A stretch of 64,000 nt of DNA from Aldehydirespirator sp965219165 (GTDB lineage Bacteria > Actinomycetota > Acidimicrobiia > Acidimicrobiales > Aldehydirespiratoraceae): assembly GCA_965219165.1 (NCBI GenBank), contig CBDCMW010000002.1:744001-808000 (forward strand), given 5' to 3'. This document shows positions 16,669 through 25,266 of the stretch, piece by piece. The stretch's first letter is position 1. Each line of letters starts with the position of its first letter. Position numbers and translations under genes: made by a program. Below the pieces are notes generated by a model, which saw nothing but the letters and a program-made list of their open reading frames with translations, was not told the DNA's origin and ran no database searches.

Positions 16669-17888
16669 CCGCCACCGACGACAGCCCCCTGCCCGACGAC
16701 AGCCCCCGGCCCGACGACAGCCCCCGGCCCGACGACCAGCAGCGCCAGAACGAGCCGCAGCCCGGAGCCGAGACCCTCCGCAGCCCGATCAGCGAGCTGC
16801 AGCGCACCCTCGACAGCGCCGGCAGCACGGTCGCCAGGTCGGCGGCTGCCGACCTGGCCCAAGGTGTGGGTCGGGCTGTGGCCATCTTCGTGGCAACCGT
16901 GCTGGCCGCCTTGGTGCTGGCCGCGCCGCTGATCATCGCGGCGGGCTCCGACCCGTTCACCGCCTACGGCGCCCTCTACGACGGCAGCCTCGGTGGGCAG
17001 CGCCCCATCGCCGAGACCCTGGTGTCGATGACGCCGCTGCTCTTCGGTGGCCTGGCCGTGGCCATCGCCTTCCAGGCCGGGCTGTTCAACATCGGCGTGG
17101 AGGGCCAGCTCGTGGCCGGCGGCCTCGCCGCGGGGGTGGTCGCCATCAAGGTGTCAACCTGGGCGCCCATCCATGTGCTGCTCGCGCTGCTGGCCGGCGC
17201 CGCGGCCGGCGGGCTGTGGGCGCTGGTGCCGGCGGCCCTCAAGGCGTGGCGGGGGGTGCACGAGGTGATCACCACCATCATGATGAACTTCGTCGCGTTC
17301 AGCGTCTCGCAGTTCCTGGTCAAGCCGGGCGGGGCGCTGGTGGGCGAGATCCCCACCGGCACCGAGCCGGTTCAGTCCACCGCGGAGTTGCCTCGCATCT
17401 GGCATCCCACCCGGCTGCACCTGGGAATCGTCGTGGCGCTGATTGTCGCCGGCGCCTGCTGGTACTTCATCTACCGCACGCCGGGCGGCTACCGCTTCCG
17501 GCTGGTGGGCGCCAACCCGGTGGCGGCCCGTTTCAACGGCATCTCCTCCAACCGGGTGATCGTCGAGGCGATGCTGCTGTCGGGCGCGCTGGGCGGGCTC
17601 ACCGGCGCGGTCGAGGTGCTCGGCACCCACCGCCGCTATCTCGACTCCTTCTCTCCCGGCTACGGCTTCGACTCGATCGCGGTGGCCCTGCTGGGGGCGC
17701 TGCACCCGGTGGGGGTGGCTGCGGCGTCGTTCTTCTTCGGCCTGCTGCGGGCCGGGTCGACCCAGCTGCAACTGGAGGCCGGGATCACCCGCGACATGAT
17801 CACCGTCATCTCGGGTCTGGTGGTGGCCTGCGTGGCCGCCCGCCTGCTGCTGTCGCGCCGCGCCGCCCGGCTGGGCCAGGGGGACTGA
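16665..17888 (+). CDS. BMP-family (nucleoside) ABC transporter permease 1
   Basis: 407 residues. The N-terminal ~60 residues are polar with three DDSPRP-type repeats, then about nine membrane helices of the BPD_transp_2 type. Family marks: FNIGVEGQLVAGGLAAG, HEVITTIMMNF, and FRLVGANPVAARFNGIS. It forms the channel with the permease at 17893 for purine nucleoside-like solutes. GTG start overlapping the ATPase stop. Confidence 0.93.
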   Translation: MTATDDSPLPDDSPRPDDSPRPDDQQRQNEPQPGAETLRSPISELQRTLDSAGSTVARSAAADLAQGVGRAVAIFVATVLAALVLAAPLIIAAGSDPFTAYGALYDGSLGGQRPIAETLVSMTPLLFGGLAVAIAFQAGLFNIGVEGQLVAGGLAAGVVAIKVSTWAPIHVLLALLAGAAAGGLWALVPAALKAWRGVHEVITTIMMNFVAFSVSQFLVKPGGALVGEIPTGTEPVQSTAELPRIWHPTRLHLGIVVALIVAGACWYFIYRTPGGYRFRLVGANPVAARFNGISSNRVIVEAMLLSGALGGLTGAVEVLGTHRRYLDSFSPGYGFDSIAVALLGALHPVGVAAASFFFGLLRAGSTQLQLEAGITRDMITVISGLVVACVAARLLLSRRAARLGQGD

Positions 17889-17892
17889 CGCC

Positions 17893-18813
17893 ATGATCGA
17901 GATCATCGACATGAACTGGGTGGCCCAGGGCATCCGCCTTTCGGTGCCTCTGATCTTCGCCGCGCTGGGCGGGCTGCTGAGCGAGCGGGCCGGCGTCATC
18001 AACATCGCCCTGGAGGGCAAGATGCTGTTCGGTGCGTTCGCGGGGGTGGCCGTCACGTGGTGGACGGGCACCAACCTGCTCGGCCTGGTCGCCGCGCTGG
18101 CGGTGGGGGCCGGGATCGGCTGGGTCCACGCTTGGTTCTCGATCACGGTGCGGGCCGACCAGATCGTGTCGGCCACCGCCATCAACCTGTTCGCCCTGGG
18201 CGTGACCGCGGCGCTGATCCCGGCCATCTGGGAGGGCGGCCGGGCCAACACACCGGGCGTGGAGCGCTTCCGCACGTTCGATGTGCCGGTACTGGCCGAC
18301 TTGCCTGCGGTGGGGACGGTGTTCTCCCGTCTGAGCTGGTTCGACTACGGGGCGCTGGCCCTGGCCCCGGTTGTGTGGGTTGTGCTGTGGCGCAGCCCGT
18401 TCGGCCTGCGGCTGCGGGCCTGCGGCGAGTCGCCCGAGGCGGCTGCGTCGGTGGGGGTGAACGTGATCCGCACCCGCTACGCCGCGGTGATGCTGGCCGG
18501 GGTGTTCGCGGCGATGGGGGGCGTGTACCTGTCGCTGGTGCAGAACGGCCTGTTCCAGCGGGGCATCACCAACGGCCGGGGGTTCCTGGCGCTGGCCGCC
18601 ATGATCTTCGGCAAGTGGCGGCCGCTGCCGGTGTTGGGGGCGTGCCTGCTGTTCGGGATGGCCGACTCCTACCAGTTGCGGGCCCAGTCGAAGTCGGATC
18701 TGCCGGTCGAGCTGTTCCAGGCCTTGCCCTATGTGGTTGGCTTGGTGACCCTGGTCTTCGTCGGCCGGGCGGTGGCCCCCGCCGCCATAGGCCGCGCCTA
18801 CGTCAAGGACTGA
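17893..18813 (+). CDS. BMP-family (nucleoside) ABC transporter permease 2
   Basis: 306 residues, about nine helices. Hallmarks are ERAGVINIALEGKMLFGAF, ADQIVSATAINLFALG and LRLRACGESPEAAASVGVNV. It starts four bases after the stop of permease 1 and partners it. The transporter set (15109-18813) has its only visible binding protein in the second half of the chimera at 12961. Confidence 0.93.
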   Translation: MIEIIDMNWVAQGIRLSVPLIFAALGGLLSERAGVINIALEGKMLFGAFAGVAVTWWTGTNLLGLVAALAVGAGIGWVHAWFSITVRADQIVSATAINLFALGVTAALIPAIWEGGRANTPGVERFRTFDVPVLADLPAVGTVFSRLSWFDYGALALAPVVWVVLWRSPFGLRLRACGESPEAAASVGVNVIRTRYAAVMLAGVFAAMGGVYLSLVQNGLFQRGITNGRGFLALAAMIFGKWRPLPVLGACLLFGMADSYQLRAQSKSDLPVELFQALPYVVGLVTLVFVGRAVAPAAIGRAYVKD

Positions 18814-18831
18814 CCCCCAAAGGAGGGCTGC

Positions 18832-19794
18832 ATGGAGATCGCGGTTCAGACACCGCCGGAGCACACCGACTACTCCCGGCTGCGCGACATCTGGCAGACG
18901 GCCGACGAGCTCGGCTTCGCGGCCGGGTTCACTTTCGACCACTTCGTGCCGCTCAACCCCGGCGCCCGGCCCGGGAAGGCGGGTGGGATCCCCGACGGCC
19001 CCCAGTTCGAGGGCTGGATCACGCTGGCCGGACTGGGCGCCGCCACCCGCCGCCTGGATGTGGGCACGCTCGTGACCGGGGTCACCTACCGGCATCCGGT
19101 GCTGCTGGCCAAGATGGCGGTGACCCTCGACCACGTCACCGGCGGCCGGGCCCTGCTGGGATTGGGCGCGGCCTGGCACGAGGCCGAGCACGCCATGTAC
19201 GGCTTCGACTACCCCGGTGTGGGCGACCGCATGAGGTTGCTGGACGAGACGCTGGAGGCCTTCTCGCTGCTGTGCACCGCCGACGGCCCGGTCGATTACG
19301 AGGGTTCCTGCGTGCGCCTCTCCAATGCCTGCTTCGACCCCAAGCCGGTGCGGCCGGGCGGGGTGCCGGTGCTGGTGGGCGGCAGCGGCGAGCGGCTGCG
19401 ACGCATCGCGGCCCGCCGAGCCGACTGGTACAACGGCTTCTGGGCCCCGTGGGAGTGGCCCGAGGTCAACGACGGCCTCGACGAGTTGCTGGCCCGCAAC
19501 GGGCGCCGTCCCGGCGACCTCAAGCGCACCGCCTTCGTGTTCACGGAGCTGACCAACGATCCCGCCACCACCGACGGCCTGGTCAACACGTTCCGGACCA
19601 TCCGGGGCGGCACGGAGGACGAGGTCCGTGCCCGGATCGTGGCCGGCCCGCCCGAGCAGATGGTCTCGGTGCTGGCGTCCTACGCCGCCGCGGGGGTCGA
19701 CATGGCCATCCTCAACATCCGCCCCGATCAGGGCGCGGCCGAGGTGGAGTGGTTCGGCGAGCATGTCCTGCCCGCCTTCGACCGCCCCACCTGA
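18832..19794 (+). CDS. LLM-class (F420-type) flavin-dependent oxidoreductase
   Basis: 320 residues of the luciferase-like TIM barrel: a GFTFDHFVPLNP segment near the N-terminus, the TLVTGVTYRHPVLLAKMAVT strand and GGRALLGLGAAWHEAEH, all typical of actinobacterial F420-dependent enzymes of the TIGR03560-like group. RBS AAGGAGGG precedes the ATG. It directly follows the nucleoside permeases and precedes the amidohydrolase, so its substrate is likely among the imported heterocycles, but this is inference. Confidence 0.88.
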   Translation: MEIAVQTPPEHTDYSRLRDIWQTADELGFAAGFTFDHFVPLNPGARPGKAGGIPDGPQFEGWITLAGLGAATRRLDVGTLVTGVTYRHPVLLAKMAVTLDHVTGGRALLGLGAAWHEAEHAMYGFDYPGVGDRMRLLDETLEAFSLLCTADGPVDYEGSCVRLSNACFDPKPVRPGGVPVLVGGSGERLRRIAARRADWYNGFWAPWEWPEVNDGLDELLARNGRRPGDLKRTAFVFTELTNDPATTDGLVNTFRTIRGGTEDEVRARIVAGPPEQMVSVLASYAAAGVDMAILNIRPDQGAAEVEWFGEHVLPAFDRPT

Positions 19795-19835
19795 TGTCCT
19801 GTCTCTCCAGATCGGCGGGATGGGTGCAATGAAGA

Positions 19836-19954
19836 ATTGGCAGCGTTTTGCACGTATGGCGGGCGTTCTGCTGCCAGTTCGAGAGCAGGGGTTCCTGCCA
19901 ACGGAGGATTGGCAGCGTTTTGCACGTATGGCGGGCATTCTGCTGCCAGTTCGA
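19836..19954 (+). repeat. 72-bp-period direct repeat with internal hairpin, abutting the amidohydrolase start
   Basis: Copies at 19836-19882 and 19908-19954 (47 bp) differ at one base. Each contains TGGCAGC and GCTGCCA, which can form a hairpin with a loop of about 25 bases. The second copy ends exactly at the ATG ATG start of the next gene. Confidence 0.85.
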
Positions 19955-21333
19955 TGATGAGAGACGGCCAGCACCTCGATCTGCTGCTAAGGGGCGGCAC
20001 GGTGGTGCCTTGCGACGGATCGCGTCGCGCTTTCGTGGGCGATGTGGCCGTGCGAGACGGCCGCATCGTCGATGTGACCCCCGCCAGCCATCGCCCCGCA
20101 CCGGAAACCTCAGCCGCCAGGGTCATAGATGCCGCCGGTTGTGCGGTGATCCCCGGTTTCGTCAACGCCCACACCCATGAGCTGATGGAGCGGGGCGTCT
20201 TCGAGGACATGGACTTCTTCACCTGGCTGGAGGACTTCGCCCTCCCCAAGGACATGGCCTACGAGCCCCGCCACCAGCGGGCCGGGTCGCTGCTGTGCCA
20301 GGCCGAGATGATCGCCAACGGCACTACCAGCTTCATCGACATCTTCCGGTTCCCGGCCGAGTCCGCCGCGGTGGCGGTCGACTCCGGCTTGCGGGCCACC
20401 ATCAGCCCCCAGGCGGTCGACACCCCGGCTGGCGCGGGCGAGACCCTCGAGTCCAGCGAGGCCTTCATCGACGCCTGGCACGGCCGCCACGAGCGGGTGC
20501 GGGCCTGGTTCGGACCCCACTCCCTCTACACCGTGGATCCGGCCACCTACACCGCCATGCGGGAGCGGGCCGACCAGCTCGGCGTCGGCATCCACACGCA
20601 TCTGGCCGAGACGGTGGGCGAGGTCGCCCGGGTGGCCGAGCTGTCCGGCGGGCTCACCCCGGCGGCGTGGCTGCATCGGCTGATCGGTCTCGGCCCAGAC
20701 GTGGTGGCCGCCCACTGCATAGAGCTGACCGACGACGATCTGGCGCTGGTGGCCTCCACCGGTGTGGGCGTGGCCCACTGCCCCACCTCCAACATGAAGC
20801 TCGGCAACCGGGCCGCCCGCATCCCCGAGCTGCTCGCGGCCGGCGCCACCGTGGGTCTGGGCACCGACTCGATAATGACCAACAACAACCTCGACCCGTT
20901 TGAGGAGATGCGCCAGGCCGGGCTGCTGGCCCGGTTCAGCACCGGCGATCCGGCCGTGCTGCCCTGCGCCGAGTTGCTGGAGCTGGCCACCATCGGCGGG
21001 GCCCGGGCGCTGGGACTGGGCGACGAGGTCGGCTCCATCGAGCCGGGCAAGCGGGCCGACCTGGCGGTGGTGGGGCTGGACCGACCCCACGCCTGGCCGG
21101 TGCTGAGCGACGGCGACGGCGGCAACGTGATCGAGCAACTCGTGTGGTCGTGCACAGGATCCGATGTGCGCTACACCGTCGTCGATGGCGAGGTCCTGCT
21201 CGACGACCGGCGTCTGATCACCCTGGACCTGGCCGAGATAGCCGATCTGGTGCCTCGCGAGGCCCGTCACTTGCTCTCCAAGGCAGGGGTCCTCGACCAC
21301 GTCCTCGACAAGTACCGCGGAGGCGATGGATGA
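19954..21333 (+). CDS. COG0402 amidohydrolase (SAH/MTA deaminase or guanine deaminase-like)
   Basis: 459 residues. Metal-dependent barrel motifs are complete: VIPGFVNAHTHE (HxH), THLAET (third His), VAAHCIELTDDDL and VGLGTDS (Asp). The C-terminus has GSIEPGKRADLAVV, usual for the Atz/Trz/MtaD group, which deaminates or dechlorinates purine- or triazine-like rings. Next to a nucleoside transporter and a nucleoside phosphorylase, a purine, MTA or SAH deaminase role is most likely. The start is the ATG pair at 19954/19957; upstream sequence is the 72-bp repeat, which can also be read in frame from TTG at 19837. No good ribosome site precedes the ATGs. Its stop overlaps the next start (ATGA). Confidence 0.9.
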   Translation: MMRDGQHLDLLLRGGTVVPCDGSRRAFVGDVAVRDGRIVDVTPASHRPAPETSAARVIDAAGCAVIPGFVNAHTHELMERGVFEDMDFFTWLEDFALPKDMAYEPRHQRAGSLLCQAEMIANGTTSFIDIFRFPAESAAVAVDSGLRATISPQAVDTPAGAGETLESSEAFIDAWHGRHERVRAWFGPHSLYTVDPATYTAMRERADQLGVGIHTHLAETVGEVARVAELSGGLTPAAWLHRLIGLGPDVVAAHCIELTDDDLALVASTGVGVAHCPTSNMKLGNRAARIPELLAAGATVGLGTDSIMTNNNLDPFEEMRQAGLLARFSTGDPAVLPCAELLELATIGGARALGLGDEVGSIEPGKRADLAVVGLDRPHAWPVLSDGDGGNVIEQLVWSCTGSDVRYTVVDGEVLLDDRRLITLDLAEIADLVPREARHLLSKAGVLDHVLDKYRGGDG

Positions 21334-22133
21334 CTGAGGACACTTCGACCTGGATGACCGAGCGCTATATGCGCCTGCCCGACGGGTCGTTCCCTCATCT
21401 GGGCATTCGCGGCGGCGGCGACGTGGCCGAGGTCGCCCTGTTGTCGGGCAGCCCCGAGCGCGTGGAGATGATGGCCGGACTGCTCGATGAGGCCGAGCGG
21501 GTCGGCGACCGCCGTGGCTACGCGGTGTTCACCGGCACCCTCGACGGCGCCCGCCTCACCGTCGCCACCAGCGGCGTTGGGTCGCCGTCGATGGCCATCG
21601 CGGTTGAGGAGCTGGCTGCGTGCGGGGTGTCGTGCTTCATCCGGGTGGGCAGCTGCGCGGCGTTGTCGCCTGCGATGCCGGTGGGCGGTGTCGCTATTGC
21701 CACCGGCGCGGTCAGCGACGAGGGCACCAGCCGCTACTACGCGCCCGAGAACTTCCCGCCGGTGGCCTCGCACCGGGTGGTGGCTGCGCTGGTGGCGGCC
21801 GCGGCCCGTCACGGCACCCCGGTGGAGGTGGGCCTGACCCGCTCCACCGACAGCTTCTATGAGGGTGAGCGCACCGTGGAGGTCATAAGCCGCTGGAAGG
21901 CCCTGGGCGTGCTGGCCTTCGAGATGGAGACGTCGTGCCTGTTCACCGTGGCCGCCGCGCTGGGTTGTGAGGCCGGTTCGGTGCTGTGCGCGGGCACCAA
22001 CCTGCTCAGCGGCGAGGCCACCTACCAGGGCCACCGCCTCGACAACTACGCCGCCGGCCAGCAGGCGATGCTGGAGTTCGCCCTGGCCGCCGCGGCCGAC
22101 CTGGCCCGCCCGCCGGGCGGTGAGGGCTCGTAG
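21330..22133 (+). CDS. Nucleoside phosphorylase (uridine/DeoD-type PNP_UDP_1 family)
   Basis: 267 residues, ATG overlapping the previous stop. Family marks: the phosphate-binding VALLSGSPERVEMM near residue 31, TVATSGVGSPSMAIAVEEL, FIRVGSCAALSP, and the ribose-binding VLAFEMETSCLFTVAA, with the Glu-Met-Glu triad that contacts the sugar. It splits nucleosides with phosphate to base and ribose-1-phosphate; the EMET form and overall pattern are closest to uridine phosphorylase-like enzymes. Position directly after the nucleoside transporter and amidohydrolase supports nucleoside salvage. Confidence 0.93.
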   Translation: MTEDTSTWMTERYMRLPDGSFPHLGIRGGGDVAEVALLSGSPERVEMMAGLLDEAERVGDRRGYAVFTGTLDGARLTVATSGVGSPSMAIAVEELAACGVSCFIRVGSCAALSPAMPVGGVAIATGAVSDEGTSRYYAPENFPPVASHRVVAALVAAAARHGTPVEVGLTRSTDSFYEGERTVEVISRWKALGVLAFEMETSCLFTVAAALGCEAGSVLCAGTNLLSGEATYQGHRLDNYAAGQQAMLEFALAAAADLARPPGGEGS

Positions 22134-22153
22134 GCCGTGGGGCTGGCGATTCC

Positions 22154-22201
22154 AAATCTGCATCGATTCTGTTCCTATATGACGCGAAACTCTTCAGATT
22201 T
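22154..22201. promoter_or_regulatory. AT-rich inverted repeat upstream of the second amidohydrolase
   Basis: AAATCTG at 22154-22160 and CAGATTT at 22195-22201 are perfect inverted arms with a 34-base loop, inside the only AT-rich stretch between the phosphorylase and the amidohydrolase. It may be an operator or a weak terminator. No direct evidence. Confidence 0.3.
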
Positions 22202-22269
22202 CGTTTGGACGGCCTGATGGCCGACGCGGAGCGCTGCGGTATAGCTATGACGCAGTCGAGATAGGACTG

Positions 22270-23604
22270 ATGCTGATGGCCGATCTGGTGGTGCGGGGCG
22301 GGGTCGTTGTCCCGAGTGCCGGCGCCGAGCCCTTCGTGGGAGACGTGGTGGTGGAGGGCGGCCGCATCGCCGCCGCCGGCCCGAGGGTCGGACCGGTCTC
22401 GGGGGCCGACGTGGTGGACGCCTCGGGCTGCCTGGTCATCCCCGGTCTGGTGCAGGCCCATGTGCACCTGTGCCAGACCCTGCTGCGGGGCCTGGCCGAC
22501 GACATGGAGGTGATCGAGTGGCTGCGCCGCCGGGTGTGGCCGCTGGAGCAGGCCCACGACGAGCGGTCGCTGCACGCCTCGGCGATGCTGGCCATCGCCG
22601 AGTTGCTCACCGGCGGCACCACCGCGGCGCTGACGATGGAGTCCGACCGCCACACCGGTGCCGCCTTCGAGGCGGCCGGGCGGCTCGGGATCCGGGCCAC
22701 CATCGGCAAGGCCCTGATGGACCGGTACGAGCCGGGCACCGAGATGGAGGTGCCCGACTCCGACGCGGCCTGGGCCGACCAGATGGACCTGTTCGAGACC
22801 TGGCACGGCTCAGCCGGGGGCCGGCTGCGGGTGGCCCTGTCGCCCCGAGGTCCCCGCAACGCCACCCCCGACACCTGGCGCCGCTGCGTGGGGTTGGCCG
22901 AGGAGGCCGACCTGCGGCTGCACACCCACGTGAACGAGAACCAGGCCCAGGCCGACCTGCTGGGCGCTACGCCCGAGGGTCGAGACCTGGAGGCCCTCGC
23001 CGCGTGGGGTGCGCTGTCGCCGCGGCTGGTGATGGCCCACGCGGTGTGGCTGAGCGACCATGAGCGCGACCTGGCCCGCCGGCACCGGCCCCACGTGTGT
23101 CACTGCCCGTCGGCCAACCTCAAGCTGGCCTCGGGGTTCGCTCCGGTTCCCGGCTACCTGGCCGACGGCCTCAACGTGGCCATCGGCGCCGACGGCGCGC
23201 CGTGCAACAACCGTCTCGACGGCTTCGAGGAGATGCGTCTGGCCGCTCTGATCCACAAGCCGAGCGCCGGGCCTCGGGCCGTGCCCGCCCGCACCGCCTT
23301 CGACATGGCCACCATGGGCGGCGCCCGGGCTCTGGGTCTGGAGCGGGATATTGGTAGTATCGAGCCGGGCAAGCGGGCCGATCTGGCCGTGGTCCGGCGC
23401 GACCGTCTGCACAGCACCCCGGCTGGCGGCGCCGATGTGTACTCCGAGTTGGTCTACGCCCACCGGGCCGACGATGTCGACACGGTCGTGGTGGACGGCC
23501 GGCTGGTGGTGGCCGAGGGCCGCCTGCTCACCGGCGACGAGTCCGCCATCCGAGCCGAGGCCGAAACCCAGCAAGCCGCCCTACTAGCCCGCACCCCCGT
23601 CTGA
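22270..23604 (+). CDS. COG0402 amidohydrolase (cytosine deaminase/SAH deaminase-like)
   Basis: 444 residues. Motifs: VIPGLVQAHVHLCQTLLRG (HxH), THVNEN, VMAHAVWLSDHE, CHCPSANLKLASG and AIGADGAPCNN (Asp). The C-terminus carries GSIEPGKRADLAVVRRD. The HLCQTLLRG form is typical of the SAH/MTA/8-oxoguanine/isoxanthopterin deaminase group. A 137-bp gap separates it from the phosphorylase gene, so it may have its own promoter. AGGA lies just before the ATG at 22270; the ATG at 22276 has better spacing (9 bases) and may be the real start. Confidence 0.9.
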   Translation: MLMADLVVRGGVVVPSAGAEPFVGDVVVEGGRIAAAGPRVGPVSGADVVDASGCLVIPGLVQAHVHLCQTLLRGLADDMEVIEWLRRRVWPLEQAHDERSLHASAMLAIAELLTGGTTAALTMESDRHTGAAFEAAGRLGIRATIGKALMDRYEPGTEMEVPDSDAAWADQMDLFETWHGSAGGRLRVALSPRGPRNATPDTWRRCVGLAEEADLRLHTHVNENQAQADLLGATPEGRDLEALAAWGALSPRLVMAHAVWLSDHERDLARRHRPHVCHCPSANLKLASGFAPVPGYLADGLNVAIGADGAPCNNRLDGFEEMRLAALIHKPSAGPRAVPARTAFDMATMGGARALGLERDIGSIEPGKRADLAVVRRDRLHSTPAGGADVYSELVYAHRADDVDTVVVDGRLVVAEGRLLTGDESAIRAEAETQQAALLARTPV

Positions 23605-23626
23605 CAACGGCAGGGTTGCAAGTTGC

Positions 23627-23649
23627 TACTAATTCTGGCAGAATTAGTA
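23627..23649. promoter_or_regulatory. Perfect 23-bp palindrome upstream of the Fic gene (candidate operator)
   Basis: TACTAATTCTG at 23627-23637 and CAGAATTAGTA at 23639-23649 are perfect 11-base inverted arms around a single G. The site is 30 bases upstream of the Fic ATG and very AT-rich compared with its surroundings. A palindrome of the same architecture (TACTAAT, 9 bases, ATTAGTA) occurs at 25205-25227. Confidence 0.7.
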
Positions 23650-23678
23650 ACAGCCAGCTGAGAGTCGGAGGGCGACAA

Positions 23679-25061
23679 ATGAGGAAGCCTCTGCAACCGC
23701 CGGACTGGCTTCAGCTGATGGCGCAATACGCAGACGAGGGCCCGGAGCGCATGATCAAGGTCTTCTCAAGCGGCCGAGCCGTCGATGACAAAGGCCGCTA
23801 CCTCCACTGGGACCAGATGCGGCACCGGACGCCCCCCGACGGGCTCACGCTGAATGAGTGGTGGGTCGGAACCGCCGCGAGCCGGGTCAAGAACGCCCGG
23901 GTGCTCCCCTTCGCCGGCACCGACGGCAATCCATTCCGGTTCACCAACATCGACGGTGTCCAGGAGATGGTTCACCGGATCGACCAGCAGGCCAGCGGTC
24001 GCATCCAGACTGACGAGATCGTCGCGAGCGTCGGGTCCCGCAACCGCTATCTGGTGTCGTCGCTGGTCGAGGAGGCCATCACATCCAGCCTGCTGGAGGG
24101 AGCGGCTACCACTCGTCGCGTCGGCAAGGAACTCCTGAGGACGGGTCGCGAGCCGCGCGACACCAGTGAACGCATGATTCTCAACAACTACCTTGCATTG
24201 CAGAGGGCCGAGGAACTCGCTGGCTCTGGTGAGCCCTTGACCCCCGATCATGTGCTTGAGTTGCATGGGATCGTCACCGACGGAACGCTCGACGACGAGT
24301 CCGAAGCGGGTCGGCTCCAGCAGCCCGGCGACAAACGGGTTGCCATCTATTGGATCGACGGGCAACTTCTACACCGCCCTCCGCCGGCAGAGCAGTTGCC
24401 GTCCCGTCTGGAGCTACTGTGCAGTTTTGCCAACGGAGACACGGGTGAGGGCTTCCTGCACCCCGTCGTCCAGGCCGTGCTGATCCACTTCTGGATCGGC
24501 TACGACCATCCCTTCGCCGACGGCAACGGGCGCACAGCCCGAGCCCTCTTCTACTGGTCGATGCTTCGGTCCGGGTACTGGCTGGCCGAGTACATCTCCA
24601 TCTCGTCCATCCTGCGCAAGGCTCCTGCCAAGTACGCGCGGTCGTACCTATACGCCGAGACTGACTCCAACGATGTCACTTACTTCGTCGTTCACCAACT
24701 GGAGGTCATCAGGAGGGCGATCGCGAGGCTTCGGAGGTACTTGACTCGAAAGAGCAACGAGATTGCTCAGGTCGAGCGGTCCATGCGCGGCGTTCCCGGA
24801 CTCAACCACCGTCAACTCGCAATCCTGAGCAACGCCTTGCGGGACCCTGATACCTACTTCACTTTTGCAGGGCAGAAGCGCATACACCGGGTTGCCTATC
24901 AGTCCGCCCGCACGGATCTCCTTGGCCTGGAGGCCCTTGGTCTGCTCAGGAAGGTGCAAGTAGGGCGAACATTTGAGTTCTGGCCAGTCGATGGCCTGGA
25001 AGGTTGTATCCGGCGCCTCTCAGGTGACGCCACAAGGTTGTATCCGGCGCCTCTCAGGTGA
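23679..25061 (+). CDS. Fic family protein (self-inhibited AMPylase type)
   Basis: 460 residues. The catalytic loop HPFADGNGRTAR begins at H277 and is intact. The inhibitory helix motif lies N-terminal (SSLLEGAA, about residues 134-141, pattern S/TxxxE-G), making it a class II Fic protein that transfers AMP to a protein hydroxyl when de-repressed. An N-terminal DUF4172-like region and a C-terminal winged-helix-like region (LNHRQLAILSNAL...) flank the core. GGAGGG eight bases before the ATG fixes the start. The 3' end has been altered by a 34-bp tandem duplication that changes the last ~10 residues. No separate small antitoxin gene is present. The target is unknown. Confidence 0.92.
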   Translation: MRKPLQPPDWLQLMAQYADEGPERMIKVFSSGRAVDDKGRYLHWDQMRHRTPPDGLTLNEWWVGTAASRVKNARVLPFAGTDGNPFRFTNIDGVQEMVHRIDQQASGRIQTDEIVASVGSRNRYLVSSLVEEAITSSLLEGAATTRRVGKELLRTGREPRDTSERMILNNYLALQRAEELAGSGEPLTPDHVLELHGIVTDGTLDDESEAGRLQQPGDKRVAIYWIDGQLLHRPPPAEQLPSRLELLCSFANGDTGEGFLHPVVQAVLIHFWIGYDHPFADGNGRTARALFYWSMLRSGYWLAEYISISSILRKAPAKYARSYLYAETDSNDVTYFVVHQLEVIRRAIARLRRYLTRKSNEIAQVERSMRGVPGLNHRQLAILSNALRDPDTYFTFAGQKRIHRVAYQSARTDLLGLEALGLLRKVQVGRTFEFWPVDGLEGCIRRLSGDATRLYPAPLR

Positions 25062-25068
25062 CGCCACA
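25001..25068 (+). repeat. Perfect 34-bp tandem duplication across the Fic 3' end
   Basis: Two identical 34-bp units (25001-25034, 25035-25068) beginning AGGTTGTATCCGG. Because 34 is not a multiple of three, the second copy is read in a new frame and gives the terminus TRLYPAPLR. Without it the protein would end in a different short tail. Confidence 0.95.
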
Positions 25069-25097
25069 AGCACCGAGTACTAGACAGTCCTAAATCA

Positions 25098-25227
25098 TAC
25101 TAAGTTAGTACTTATCTGACGTCCGTGTGAGCCGGTCCCAAGCCAGCGATGGTTCTGTAACGCCAACCGATCGCAGAGGATTACACCGATGAAATACTAA
25201 GCAGTACTAATCGGTACTAGATTAGTA
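25098..25227. promoter_or_regulatory. Cluster of TACTAA/TTAGTA sites downstream of Fic
   Basis: TACTAAGTTAGTA at 25098-25110 is a perfect palindrome. At 25195, 25205 and 25215 TACTAA, TACTAA and TACTAG recur exactly every 10 bases. TACTAATC (25205-25212) pairs with GATTAGTA (25220-25227) to form a 23-bp palindrome with the same arms and spacing as the one upstream of Fic. The region is AT-rich and non-coding, between the ends of two convergent genes. Confidence 0.6.
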
Positions 25228-25266
25228 TTTACACTACCGCGCTCCAGCCCAACAAGTTGCCAAGCG

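Noticed and set aside
17806..19974. A 722-codon open frame on the minus strand.
   Set aside because: Shadow of the nucleoside permease and LLM genes; composition typical of antisense of high-GC genes.
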